A stretch of DNA of 64,000 nucleotides from Amycolatopsis oliviviridis. GTDB taxonomy: Bacteria; Actinomycetota; Actinomycetes; Mycobacteriales; Pseudonocardiaceae. Shown here piece after piece: positions 43,163 to 52,427 of the stretch (within the stretch, counting starts at the first letter, position 1; each line of letters starts with the position of its first letter). The position numbers were made by a program, and so were the translations under genes. Below the pieces are notes generated by a model. That model was not told the DNA's origin. It did no database searches and worked only from the letters and a program-made list of their open reading frames with translations. Location of the stretch: positions 480,979 through 544,978 of the forward strand of contig NZ_BNAY01000006.1 in the NCBI RefSeq assembly GCF_014654365.1. Reading direction: 5' to 3'.

Positions 43163-45105
43163 AACGGCGGATCCTCGTTACTGGTGTCGAAGGTGAGCTC
43201 TGTGGTGAAAGTGGCGCCGTCGGTGGCGATCCCGCCGCCGAAGAGGGTCCACGCGGGCTCGCGCCTGCCGAAACCGGCCGAGTACCAGCCCATCGGCAGG
43301 CCGGTCTCGCCGCGGTGCGCCGACCAGTCCAGCTCCGGCGGCAGTGCGAGCGAAGCCGTCCGGACCTGGCCGTCGGCCGTCCAGGACAGCGTCGCCGTGC
43401 CGCCGGAGAGCGAGACCTCGACGGCCGGGCCGAAGTGGAACGCGAGACGGCAGTGCTGGGCCTCCCCGCCGCGGACCTCGTCGAGGATCCGGAGCGCCGA
43501 GTCCTCCAGTTCCACCGACCTGCGGTGGATCGCCGGGTCGTAGCCGTCGTGTTCCGCGCTCCAGCGTGACGGTGTTCCCGCCGCGATCACCGTGGTGACG
43601 GCGTGTTTCGTCCACAGGAACGGACCGCCCGAGACGGACTGGTCGGTGCGGGAGAGTTCGAGCGTGTTGTGCGCCGCCGTGGACCGGAAGTACGACCGCC
43701 ACTTCGGTTCGCCGTGGTAGCAGTAGGTCCCGGGGTCGGCGAGGATGTCGACGCCGTCGTGCCGGACCTCCACCGAGAGCGCGTCCGCGTGCGCGTGCGC
43801 GGCGATGGACAGGAAGCCGTGCGGCCCGCCGTCGCAACGGGCCCAGATGGCGCCGTCTCGCAGGATGGTCATCCCGGCGTCGGCGAAGTCGTCGCGGCGC
43901 CGCACCGGACGCGTCGTTCGGACGTCAATGTCCTTGGCCAGCGCGGAGAACAGCGTCGTGCGGACATCGCCGTCACGGGTCTCCGGCCACCAGTCCAGCC
44001 GTCCGAAAAGGACGGATCCGGTGTTGAGCAGCGAGGCCCAGCGGCTGGTCTCGTCGCCGTCGACGATGAGGCCGAAGCCGTCGTCGGCGTCACCCTGCCG
44101 CGGCGGCCGCAGCCGATTGTCCACAATGGACGCCAGCGCGTCGGTCATCCGGAGCAGCACGAGCCAGGTCGACTCGGGCACCGCGACCCCCGCGGCCTTC
44201 GCCTCCAGCGCCCCGGCGAGCCCCAGTTCCAGGACGAGCCCGTGGTACTCGGTGGCGAGTTCGCGGTTGATCCCGGAGTCGAAGGTGTTGTGGCCCAGCA
44301 TCTTGTCCAGCGACGTCAGCGCCGCGTCCCGCCACTGGGCCGATTCCGGGAACCAGGCGAACGCGCAAGCGGCCGCGAGCTGCCCGGCGTCCTCGGCGAT
44401 CACGTGGTTGTTCGCCGACGAACCCCGGCTCGGGAACGCGGCCAGCCAGCGCTGGTGGTGCCAGATCTGCGTGAGCGCCTCGGGATTGTCCTCGAACAGC
44501 GCCGGGGCCTGCGCCCAGCCGTCGAGCAGCCGCCGGACCCACACCCACGACAGCAGCCGGATGCCGAGTTCGATCCCGCTGACCCAGTGCACCCCGCGCA
44601 TCGGCGGGTTGGCCGCCCACCACGACTTCAGGTGCGCGGCGACACGTTCGGCGTACCGGTCGTCGCCGGTCAGGGCATACGCGGCGGCCAGCACGGTGAG
44701 GTGCTGGTGCCGCGACGGCTCCCAGATCTGCTTGATGTCGCCGACGGTGTCCTCGCTGCGATACGGGACGTCGAAGGAGTACACATCGGACGGTGCGCGG
44801 CGGCCGGTCTTCGGGTCGTACGACCAGTCCGGGTCGACGAGGTCGTCCCGCTCGACGCCGAAGTACTCGGCGCGCCCGTCCATCAGGCGGTCCGCCGTGA
44901 CGAGCAGATCCTTCACCGCTTCACCCGAGACGGCGGCGAGGACGTCTTCGCCGGGCACCGACGCGAACCGGCGGTCCGGCAGCCACGCCGGCTTGTCCCC
45001 CGCGACCCCGCGCCACTGGCGTTTGCGCACGACGTCGGTGACCCGGCCCGCGACCTCGGCCGGCCCCATCCGCGACAGTCTTCGCAGGTACCAGGAAGGA
45101 TCCAT
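43159..45105 (-). CDS. Heparinase II/III-family polysaccharide lyase-like protein
   Basis: 648 residues. An alpha/alpha toroid covers about 80-350 (HWVSGIELGIRLLSWVWVRR, RGSSANNHVIAEDAGQLAAA with the conserved Asn-His), followed by a beta-sandwich (FLSIAAHAHADALSVEVRHD, ILADPGTYCYHGEPKWR) carrying the His/Tyr of the lyase site. No signal peptide is visible, so a cytoplasmic or unusual location is implied, as for many such proteins in exopolysaccharide operons. The family cleaves uronate-containing polymers. Start overlaps the stop of the oxidoreductase by one base. Confidence 0.85.
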   Translation of the reverse strand: MDPSWYLRRLSRMGPAEVAGRVTDVVRKRQWRGVAGDKPAWLPDRRFASVPGEDVLAAVSGEAVKDLLVTADRLMDGRAEYFGVERDDLVDPDWSYDPKTGRRAPSDVYSFDVPYRSEDTVGDIKQIWEPSRHQHLTVLAAAYALTGDDRYAERVAAHLKSWWAANPPMRGVHWVSGIELGIRLLSWVWVRRLLDGWAQAPALFEDNPEALTQIWHHQRWLAAFPSRGSSANNHVIAEDAGQLAAACAFAWFPESAQWRDAALTSLDKMLGHNTFDSGINRELATEYHGLVLELGLAGALEAKAAGVAVPESTWLVLLRMTDALASIVDNRLRPPRQGDADDGFGLIVDGDETSRWASLLNTGSVLFGRLDWWPETRDGDVRTTLFSALAKDIDVRTTRPVRRRDDFADAGMTILRDGAIWARCDGGPHGFLSIAAHAHADALSVEVRHDGVDILADPGTYCYHGEPKWRSYFRSTAAHNTLELSRTDQSVSGGPFLWTKHAVTTVIAAGTPSRWSAEHDGYDPAIHRRSVELEDSALRILDEVRGGEAQHCRLAFHFGPAVEVSLSGGTATLSWTADGQVRTASLALPPELDWSAHRGETGLPMGWYSAGFGRREPAWTLFGGGIATDGATFTTELTFDTSNEDPPL

Positions 45106-47285
45106 CAGCCCAGACCCTCCTTAGCGTTGATCCGCACGGCCGCACCCGTCTCCAGGCTGCGGTTGACCGCGAGCGTCGCCAGCGTCGTCGAAACGAGCGA
45201 CTCGACGGACACCGGCATCGCGACCCCGGTCCTCAGCGCGTTGACGAACGCCTCCAGCTCGGCAGCCTGCCCCTTGTCGCGGCCCTTGGGAATCCGCGAA
45301 CTGGCCCACTTCTTGCGGCCGAACACCGAAGCGCGCGCGAAGTCGTCGAACTTCAGCACCTTGCCGTCGGCGGTGACGTCGATCGTCTCCTTGGGGAACG
45401 CCGACGAACCGCTGGTGGTGTAGGCGATCGACGCGGTCGAGCCGTCCGGGTAACGCAGCAGGATCTGCAGGTCCTGGTGCCCGGGCGTCGCGGTGGCGTA
45501 CACCGAGACCGGGTCGGAGCCGAGCAGCCAGCTGACCGTGTCGATGAAGTGACCGCCCTCGCCCGCGAACCGCGAGCCCTCGCTGTCGGCCTGGTTGTAC
45601 CAGCTGCCGGCGTCGAGCTGACCGGCGTTGACCAGGTACCGCACGGAAGCCGGGCCGATCCTCGGCCCGAAGTGGAGCACCGACTCGTTCAGCAGCGGGG
45701 CGAACCGGCGGTTGAACCCGACCTGCAGCCGGTCGTTGCCGGACTCCTCGATCGCGCCGAGCACGACCTCGAGTTCCTTCTCCGACAGCGCGAGCGGCTT
45801 CTCGACGAAGACCGCCTTACCCGCGAGCAGCGCCCGCCGGGTCAGCTCGGCGTGCGAACTGTGCCGGGTCACGATGAACACGGCGTCGATCGAGGAGTCG
45901 TCGAGCATCGTGTCGAGGTCGGTGGTGGCGCGGGCGAAACCGAACTTGCGCTGGGCGTTCGCCCCCGAGAGCGCGGAGGTGGTGACGACCTCGGTGAGGT
46001 CGACGCCCTCCATCTCCGTCAGCTGCGGCAGGAGCATCGAGGACGCGTAGTTGCCCGCGCCGATGAACCCGATCCGCACGCCGCCGGGCCTCGGCACCGC
46101 GCGCGTGGTCACCGTCTTCGGCATCGAGACCTCGGCCACCGGCTCGGTGGTGGTGGCGGCGCGCTTCTCGTACTCGAACAGCACCGCGACGGCCTTGAGC
46201 TCGCCCTCGTTCAGCTTCCGGTACGTCTCGACGGCGTCGGAGAACTCCGAAACGTGCGAGATCAGCGGCTCGACGTCGAGACGGCCGCTGCCCATCAGGT
46301 CGACGACGCATTCGAGGTTGCGGCGCTCGGTCCAGCGGACCTGGCCGATCGGGTAGTCGCGGCCTTCGAGTTCGTACTCCGGGTCGTAGCGGCCGGGGCC
46401 GTACGAACGGGAGAACCGGACGTCGAGTTCCTTTTCGTAGTAGGCGTTCCACGGCAGGTTCAGCGAGCACTTGCCGATGTCGATCACGCGGCCGCGGTCG
46501 CGGGCCAGCTTCGCGGCCAGCTCGACCGGCTCGTTCGTGCTGCCGCCCGCGGCGAGGTACACCTGGTCGACGCCGTGCCCGGAGCTGATCTCCGCGACGG
46601 CGGTGTCGATGACCCCGGATGACGGGTCGCCGCACTTCAGCGCGCCGAGCTGTTCGGCGAGCGCGCACCGCGACGGGTCCGGGTCGACGCCGACCACGCG
46701 GACCCCGGAGGCGACCAGCAGCTGCACGACCAGCTGGCCGATCAGGCCGAGCCCGATGACCAGCGCGATGTCGCCGATCTGCGGTTCGCCCTGGCGGACG
46801 CCCTGCATCGCGATCGAGCCGACCGTGCCGAACGCGGCGTGCCGCGGGTCGACCCCGTCGGGCACCTTGGTGTACAGGTTCTTGGGCACCCAGTTCAGTT
46901 CCGCGTGCAGCGCGTGCTCGTTCCCGGCGCACGCCACGTAATCGCCGACGGCGACGTCGTGGATGCCCGCGCCGACTTCCTCGACCACGCCGCACAGCGA
47001 ATACCCCAGCGGCGTGTACGAGTCGAGTTTGTTCATGGCCTTGCGGTAGGTGGCGCCCAGCCCGTTCGTCGCGACGCTCTGCATCACCTTCGCGACCTGG
47101 TCCGGCCGCGCCTTCGCCTTGCCCACCAGGGAAAGGCTCGCCTCGGACACCTTCATCATCTCGGTGCCGGTGGAGATCAGCGAGTAGGCGGTGCGGACCA
47201 GCACACCGCCCGCTTTGCACGCGGGGACCGGGACGTCGAGGAGTGCCAGCTCCCCGCTCTTGTAGTTCTGCACTACCTGCTTCAC
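45105..47285 (-). CDS. Bi-domain oxidoreductase: zinc-type dehydrogenase fused to Gfo/Idh/MocA
   Basis: 726 residues. Residues 1-350 are a medium-chain dehydrogenase (ALVIGLGLIGQLVVQLLVASG is its NAD site), lacking an evident full set of zinc ligands. A linker with Thr/Pro leads to a Gfo/Idh/MocA domain from about 400 (VRIGFIGAGNYASSMLLPQL, then FVEKPLALSEKELE, with the conserved EKP). Such fusions are found next to heparinase and AsnB genes in surface-polysaccharide loci, where they are thought to oxidise or reduce sugar nucleotides. The specific reaction is unknown. Complete, 15 bp after asnB. Confidence 0.87.
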   Translation of the reverse strand: MKQVVQNYKSGELALLDVPVPACKAGGVLVRTAYSLISTGTEMMKVSEASLSLVGKAKARPDQVAKVMQSVATNGLGATYRKAMNKLDSYTPLGYSLCGVVEEVGAGIHDVAVGDYVACAGNEHALHAELNWVPKNLYTKVPDGVDPRHAAFGTVGSIAMQGVRQGEPQIGDIALVIGLGLIGQLVVQLLVASGVRVVGVDPDPSRCALAEQLGALKCGDPSSGVIDTAVAEISSGHGVDQVYLAAGGSTNEPVELAAKLARDRGRVIDIGKCSLNLPWNAYYEKELDVRFSRSYGPGRYDPEYELEGRDYPIGQVRWTERRNLECVVDLMGSGRLDVEPLISHVSEFSDAVETYRKLNEGELKAVAVLFEYEKRAATTTEPVAEVSMPKTVTTRAVPRPGGVRIGFIGAGNYASSMLLPQLTEMEGVDLTEVVTTSALSGANAQRKFGFARATTDLDTMLDDSSIDAVFIVTRHSSHAELTRRALLAGKAVFVEKPLALSEKELEVVLGAIEESGNDRLQVGFNRRFAPLLNESVLHFGPRIGPASVRYLVNAGQLDAGSWYNQADSEGSRFAGEGGHFIDTVSWLLGSDPVSVYATATPGHQDLQILLRYPDGSTASIAYTTSGSSAFPKETIDVTADGKVLKFDDFARASVFGRKKWASSRIPKGRDKGQAAELEAFVNALRTGVAMPVSVESLVSTTLATLAVNRSLETGAAVRINAKEGLG

Positions 47286-47300
47286 GTCGCTCCTCAGCGA

Positions 47301-49208
47301 TCAGGTGGTCCGGGCCGCGACGGCGCCGCGGTACCAGTACTCGAGGGTCAAGATGTGCCAGAGGTGCTTGGACCGGTCCTGCTGCCCGGACGCGTCTTCG
47401 TCGACGAGCTTCTGCAGCGCCTCCCGACGGAGGAACCCGGCCTTCACCAATTCACCTTCGTTCGTCACCTCGCGCACCAGGGGCGCGAGGTCGCGGCTCA
47501 TCCAGGCCCGCAGCGGCGCGCTGAACAGGCCCTTCGGCCGGTGCACGATCTCGGCGGGAAGGATCGACAGCGCCGCTTCCTTCAGCGCCATCTTCCCTTG
47601 GCGCTTCACGATCTTCTGGTCACCGGGAATCCGGAACGCGGCCTTGACGACCTCGATGTCGACGAACGGCGTCCGCACCTCGGTGGAGGCCGCCATGCTG
47701 GACCGGTCGGTGTAGGTGAGGTTGAGCCCCGGCAGGAAGAGCCGGGAATCGGCGAGGCACATACGGTTCACGAAATCGGACAGCGTGTTGTCGTGGTAGG
47801 TGTCCGCGTGCTCGGTGATGACGTCGTCGACGGCCCCGGCGAGGTCCGGGTTCAGCAGCCCGGCGAGTTCGGCCCGGTCGTACATCGTGTAGCTGCGCCG
47901 GAACGCGGTCTCCTCCGGCAGTTCCGCGAACGAGAGGAACCGCTTGGCGAACCGGACCGACCGGAACCCGCGCTTCGACGTCGCCACCGGCAGCCTGTCC
48001 ACAAGGGACTCGACCGGACGGCGGACCAGACCCGGGACCCGCTGGTACTGCACGGCGATCTTGTTCGCGAGGTGCTTGCGGTACCCGGCGAACAGCTCGT
48101 CGGCACCCATCCCCGAAAGCATCACCTTGACACCCGCCTCGCGGGCGGCGGTGCAGATCAGGTAGCTGTTGATCGCCGCCGGATCACCGATCGGCTCGTC
48201 GAGGTGATAGGTCATCCTCGGCAGCAGGTCCAGCACCTGCGGCGCGATCTCGATCTCGTGCAGGTCGACGCCGAACTTCGCGGCGACCTTCTTCGCGTAC
48301 ATCAGGTCGTCCGGCATCGCCTCGAATTTCGCGTCCTCGGCCCGGAAACCGATGGTGTACGCGGAGATCCCCGGCTGCTCGCGCGCGGCGAGCGCGGTCA
48401 GGTAGCTGGAGTCGAGCCCACCGGAGAGGAAGGTCGCGACCGGCACGTCGGCCATCAGGTGCTTGCGCGTCGAGTCCTCGATGACGGCGTTGAGGTCGAA
48501 GTCGCCCTCGTAGGCCGCTCCTTCTTCGGCGACCTGGCGCAGCGACCAGAAGCTGCCGCGTTCGACGTCGCCGTTCGGCCGGAACCGCGCCCAGCTGCCC
48601 GGCGGCAGCTTCTCGGCCTCGCTGAACGCGCAGCGGCCGTCCGGGACCCAGTAGTAGAGCAGGGACGCGACGAGCGCGGTGTCGTCGACGGTCAGCGAGC
48701 CGCCCAGCTCGGTGGCCAGCGCCTTCAGCTCGGACGCGAACGCGACCCCCTTGCCGCGGCGCACCAGGAAGAGCGGCTTGATGCCCAGCTGGTCCCGGAC
48801 CAGGGTCAACGCGCCGGTGCGCTCGTCGAAGACACCGAACGCGAACATGCCGCGCAGCCGGTGCAGGCCTTCGGTGCCCCACGCGCGCCAGGCTTCCAGG
48901 ACGACCTCGGTGTCGGACGTCCCCCGGAAGCGGACGCCGCTCGCTTCGAGTTCCTCGCGCAGTTCCGGCGAGTTGTACAGCTCGCCGTTGTAGGTCAGCG
49001 CGAGCCCGTCCTTGACCATGGGTTGCGCGCCGGTCTCGGTGAGGTCGACGATCGACAGCCGTCGATGTCCTAAGTGGACCTCACTCTCGCCGGCCCGGTG
49101 GTCGTAGCGCCCCGAACCATCGGGCCCGCGATGGGCGAGGATTTTCGTGAGCCGATCGGTGAGCGGTCCCCCGTCCGGCCAGAAGTAGGCCCCTGCGATG
49201 CCGCACAT
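47301..49208 (-). CDS. asnB: Asparagine synthase-like glutamine amidotransferase
   Basis: 635 residues. Cys2 in MCGIAGAYF is the glutaminase nucleophile; RGPDGSG, HRRLSIVDL and YNGELYN follow. The synthetase half has the PP-loop SGGLDSS and LSGMGADELFAGY. In polysaccharide loci AsnB homologs are suspected of amidating sugar carboxylates such as uronic acids, which fits the AlgD-like gene in this operon. A housekeeping role in asparagine synthesis cannot be ruled out. 15 bp separate it from each neighbour in the operon. Confidence 0.9.
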   Translation of the reverse strand: MCGIAGAYFWPDGGPLTDRLTKILAHRGPDGSGRYDHRAGESEVHLGHRRLSIVDLTETGAQPMVKDGLALTYNGELYNSPELREELEASGVRFRGTSDTEVVLEAWRAWGTEGLHRLRGMFAFGVFDERTGALTLVRDQLGIKPLFLVRRGKGVAFASELKALATELGGSLTVDDTALVASLLYYWVPDGRCAFSEAEKLPPGSWARFRPNGDVERGSFWSLRQVAEEGAAYEGDFDLNAVIEDSTRKHLMADVPVATFLSGGLDSSYLTALAAREQPGISAYTIGFRAEDAKFEAMPDDLMYAKKVAAKFGVDLHEIEIAPQVLDLLPRMTYHLDEPIGDPAAINSYLICTAAREAGVKVMLSGMGADELFAGYRKHLANKIAVQYQRVPGLVRRPVESLVDRLPVATSKRGFRSVRFAKRFLSFAELPEETAFRRSYTMYDRAELAGLLNPDLAGAVDDVITEHADTYHDNTLSDFVNRMCLADSRLFLPGLNLTYTDRSSMAASTEVRTPFVDIEVVKAAFRIPGDQKIVKRQGKMALKEAALSILPAEIVHRPKGLFSAPLRAWMSRDLAPLVREVTNEGELVKAGFLRREALQKLVDEDASGQQDRSKHLWHILTLEYWYRGAVAARTT

Positions 49209-49223
49209 CTCTACTTGCTCCCC

Positions 49224-51011
49224 TTACAAGGCTTCGGCGTTATCCGGTGACACAGGCGAGAATCGTTTGGTCGGCTGATCGGCGTTGTCGTGGTCTTCGG
49301 GCCGCTTGTACGGCGTCGGCGGACGTCGTCGCGTGCTCTTCTTCTCCCGCGGCGGCTCCAGGACCCGCTCGACGGTGCGTTCGGCGTCCGTCTCGACCGG
49401 CGCCACCGTCGAGAGCCGCCGCACCGGCGCGTCCTCGTCGGGGAACATCTCGACCGGCTTCGGCGCGGGCCGCGGCATCCGTCGTTCCGGCGCCGCCTTC
49501 CGCTCGGGCAGGACCTTGCGCTCCGGCGCCACCGGGCGCGCCGTCGTCATCGGGCGGGCGGCCACCACCGGCCGCGCGGGCACCGGGATCGGCTCCGGCA
49601 CGGCACTCGCGCGCCCGCGCAACGCGGTGTGCAGGCCGTCCCACAGCGTCCCGTCGGTGTGGTCGCGCGGATCCGGATCCACCACGACGACCCCGATGAT
49701 CGGGATGCGCCGGTCCGCCAGCTGGCGGGCGACGGTGTGCAGCCATTCGGTGTTCGCGTGCGCGGTGCGGACGACGAGGATCGTCTCCTCACCGAGGAAT
49801 TCGAGGTCGGTCCACGCCGTGCCGGGCTCGATCGACCCGACGCCGATGCGCCGTTCCTTTCCGTCCACCGGAGCGTCGCCGCGGTCCAGCACCTGGATCG
49901 GGGCATCGCCTGCCAGCTCGCGGAGGTTCGCCTTCGGCAGGTCGTCGACGAGCGAGACCGGCCCCTTCCCGGCCAGTTCGCGCGCCATGTCGACGGCGAG
50001 CGCGGCGGTGACCCGGCGGGCGCCGAGGTCGAGCAGCGACACCGAACCGCCCTCCTGCCGGACGGCGCGGACCAGCGTCGCCGCGGCCCGCTGCCGCCGG
50101 GCGACCGCCCGCGAACGCCGCAGGAACCGCGGCGGCTTGGGCAGTTGCGCGATCACGGAGGCGCCGAGGTGCCGCGAGATCTCCCGGCGCAGGACCGGCC
50201 GGTCCTTCACCACGCTCGTGATCGCCGCGAGTCCCAGTCCGGCGAGCAAACCCAGCGCGAGGCCGATGCCCATGTCGGTGCCGAGGGTCTTGAGGAACGA
50301 CTTCGGCAGGATCCGCGGCGCGTCCACGATCTGCGTCCCGGCGGCGACCTTCGGCGTGCCGATGCCCGCCTCCTGCGCGCGGCCGTCGTAGTCGGAGATC
50401 TTGGAGGTCAGCTCCGCCCGGCGCGAGTACAGCCGCTCCAGCTGGGCGGGGTTGGCGTTGCGGCCCTTGGCCTCTTCGGTGACGATCGACGCTTCGATCG
50501 GGGTGAGCTCGTTCTGGGCCTGGTTGCGCTGGTCGAGCAGGGCCTTCTGCTGCGCGGCCGCGGCCGCCTGGTTGCGGCCGATGTACTCGGCGATGAAGGC
50601 GTCGGAGATCGCCTGCGCGCGGGCGATCGCCTCGTCCTTGGTCTTGCCCTTGACCGTCAGCTGGAGGACGTTGTTCGTCAGCCCGAGCCCGTCGTAGTCC
50701 TTGAGGAACTCCTCCGGGGCTTGCGTGCTGTTCAGTTTCTTGAGCGCCTCGCCCGCGGTCTTGGTGGTCTTGAGCACGGCGACGTCGGTCCGCATCAGCG
50801 TTCCGCTGTCGGTCGGCGAGTCGTCGGGGTGGATGACGAGGATCTGCGCCACCGCCGTGGGCGGCGACGGAAGGAGCATCGCGACCAGGCCGCCTGCGAT
50901 CAGCCCCAGCAGAGCGGTGGCCATCCACAGGCGACGGCGTCTCCGGATCGAGACGACCAGCCGCTGGAGGTCGATGAGCGGTTCGGACTTGGTCTTTTCG
51001 GCGCTGGTCAC
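49224..51011 (-). CDS. Wzz-type chain-length/polysaccharide co-polymerase, long form
   Basis: 595 residues from a GTG at 51011 that overlaps the upstream gene's stop (GTGA); an extension to 51254 is antisense-type. One membrane segment lies at about 30-50 (MATALLGLIAGGLVAMLL) and a second at about 260-282 (MGIGLALGLLAGLGLAAI), with a coiled periplasmic-type domain between. The cytoplasmic tail resembles a degenerate BY-kinase domain lacking a clear P-loop, followed by 120 Pro/Arg-rich residues. It should regulate chain length or export with its partner Wzz. Confidence 0.82.
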   Translation of the reverse strand: MTSAEKTKSEPLIDLQRLVVSIRRRRRLWMATALLGLIAGGLVAMLLPSPPTAVAQILVIHPDDSPTDSGTLMRTDVAVLKTTKTAGEALKKLNSTQAPEEFLKDYDGLGLTNNVLQLTVKGKTKDEAIARAQAISDAFIAEYIGRNQAAAAAQQKALLDQRNQAQNELTPIEASIVTEEAKGRNANPAQLERLYSRRAELTSKISDYDGRAQEAGIGTPKVAAGTQIVDAPRILPKSFLKTLGTDMGIGLALGLLAGLGLAAITSVVKDRPVLRREISRHLGASVIAQLPKPPRFLRRSRAVARRQRAAATLVRAVRQEGGSVSLLDLGARRVTAALAVDMARELAGKGPVSLVDDLPKANLRELAGDAPIQVLDRGDAPVDGKERRIGVGSIEPGTAWTDLEFLGEETILVVRTAHANTEWLHTVARQLADRRIPIIGVVVVDPDPRDHTDGTLWDGLHTALRGRASAVPEPIPVPARPVVAARPMTTARPVAPERKVLPERKAAPERRMPRPAPKPVEMFPDEDAPVRRLSTVAPVETDAERTVERVLEPPREKKSTRRRPPTPYKRPEDHDNADQPTKRFSPVSPDNAEAL

Positions 51012-52315
51012 GCGGTACCTGCCAGTGCTTCGTGGTCGGTCGGGGTGGTGGCGCCGGAGCGGGTGCGGGTCGGCTGGACCGGGCGGATCAGCACGGTGCC
51101 CACCACGGCGAGCCCGGCGTCGGCGACGGCTTCGGCGATCCCGACCAGCTCCCAGGCGGACCGGGAACCGAGGCCGGCCACGACGAGGATCCCTTCCGCG
51201 TCGCTTTCTTCGATGACGGGCCGCACCGGGGAGATCGTCGCCACGGTGAACCACCGGTCGGCGAGGGCGGCGAGCCGCTCGGCGGCCACCTTCCCGGCGT
51301 GATCGTCTTCGGCGGCCACGATCAGCAGCCGCCGTTGCGGGAGCCGGGAAACCAGCCGCCGGTAGTGGACCTCGACGTCGATCTCATCGGCGTGGACGTC
51401 GACCCTGGGGATGTTCCACGGTCTGTCGTCACGGAGGAGCTTGGCGCGCAAGGTCTTGCCGGTGGGTCGTTCTTCGACGGCGTCGAAGGTGGCCAGCACC
51501 GGACCGCCGACCGCGGCGGCGATCTCCTCCTCGTCCTTCAGCCGCCGGTCGGTGCGGGCGGTGAAGAGGTGCCCGAACAGGCCGACGAGGAAGAACAACA
51601 GCGCACCGCCCAGCGCCAGCTGCGGCAGCGTCGGCGCCGCGGGCGAGGACGGCAGCTGGGCCGAACCGAGGACGACCATGTTGCCGAGCCCGCTGGCGGT
51701 GTCGGCCGCGTTGAGGCTGGACATGGCCGACTCGATCGACGTCCGCAGGCCCTGCAGTTCGGTGCGGAGCTGGACGCTCTCCACGGTCGTCTTGCCTTCG
51801 TTGACCTTCGCGGAGAGCTCGCTGATCCGCTGGTTGGTCTGCGCGACCTGCTGCCGCAGCGTCTCGCGGCGTTCCTGCGCCAGCTGCACCGCGGCGTCGC
51901 CGGAACCGGCGATGATCTGCGTCGAGTACTTCACGAACTCGCTCGCGATCTGATCGGCCATCCGCTGCGTCTGTTCGGCGGTGTCACCGGTGGCCTCGAT
52001 GGTGATGACATTGCCCTGTGCGACCGACGTGGCCACCTTGTCCCGCAGGTCGGCGCCGGTCTCACCGTCACCGAGTCCGGCGGCGGCGCGGTCGAGCACG
52101 ACCGAACTGGTCGCCACCTCGGCCTGGGTGAGCAGTTCGTCCGCCTCGCGCGGGCCCTGCAGCAGCACACTGGACGACGTCCGGTAGCCGGGAGAAAGGA
52201 TCACCGAGGATCCCGCGCCGATCAGAGCGCCGAGCAGGGCGAGGACCACGAGGGTCCGCCATCGCCCGCGCAGAACCTGTCCGATCATGGACAGGCGCAC
52301 CGTGTCGTCAGTCAA
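51008..52315 (-). CDS. Wzz-type chain-length/polysaccharide co-polymerase, short form
   Basis: 435 residues. Membrane segments at about 20-40 (TLVVLALLGALIGAGSSVIL) and 235-256 (LALGGALLFFLVGLFGHLF) bracket a helical extracytoplasmic domain (RETLRQQVAQTNQRISELSA). The C-terminal part is a kinase-like Rossmann domain with no evident Walker motif, as in the downstream gene; the two are related and coupled by overlap. 112 bp separate its start from the GT4 gene upstream, the only real gap in the leftward operon, so a second promoter is possible there. Confidence 0.83.
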   Translation of the reverse strand: MTDDTVRLSMIGQVLRGRWRTLVVLALLGALIGAGSSVILSPGYRTSSSVLLQGPREADELLTQAEVATSSVVLDRAAAGLGDGETGADLRDKVATSVAQGNVITIEATGDTAEQTQRMADQIASEFVKYSTQIIAGSGDAAVQLAQERRETLRQQVAQTNQRISELSAKVNEGKTTVESVQLRTELQGLRTSIESAMSSLNAADTASGLGNMVVLGSAQLPSSPAAPTLPQLALGGALLFFLVGLFGHLFTARTDRRLKDEEEIAAAVGGPVLATFDAVEERPTGKTLRAKLLRDDRPWNIPRVDVHADEIDVEVHYRRLVSRLPQRRLLIVAAEDDHAGKVAAERLAALADRWFTVATISPVRPVIEESDAEGILVVAGLGSRSAWELVGIAEAVADAGLAVVGTVLIRPVQPTRTRSGATTPTDHEALAGTA

Positions 52316-52427
52316 AGCCGGGATCTCCCATCGGTGCGTGCGGGTGCAGCATCAATCCCGTCGAATCGACCGCGGTGTTGGTTACAGGATTGCTCGAGTC
52401 TTGTTCAAAACGCGATCGGGAAGTCGA

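Noticed and set aside
46839..49073. A 744-codon plus-strand frame
   Set aside because: It runs antisense through asnB and the fused oxidoreductase; Arg/Gly/Val-rich with no motif.
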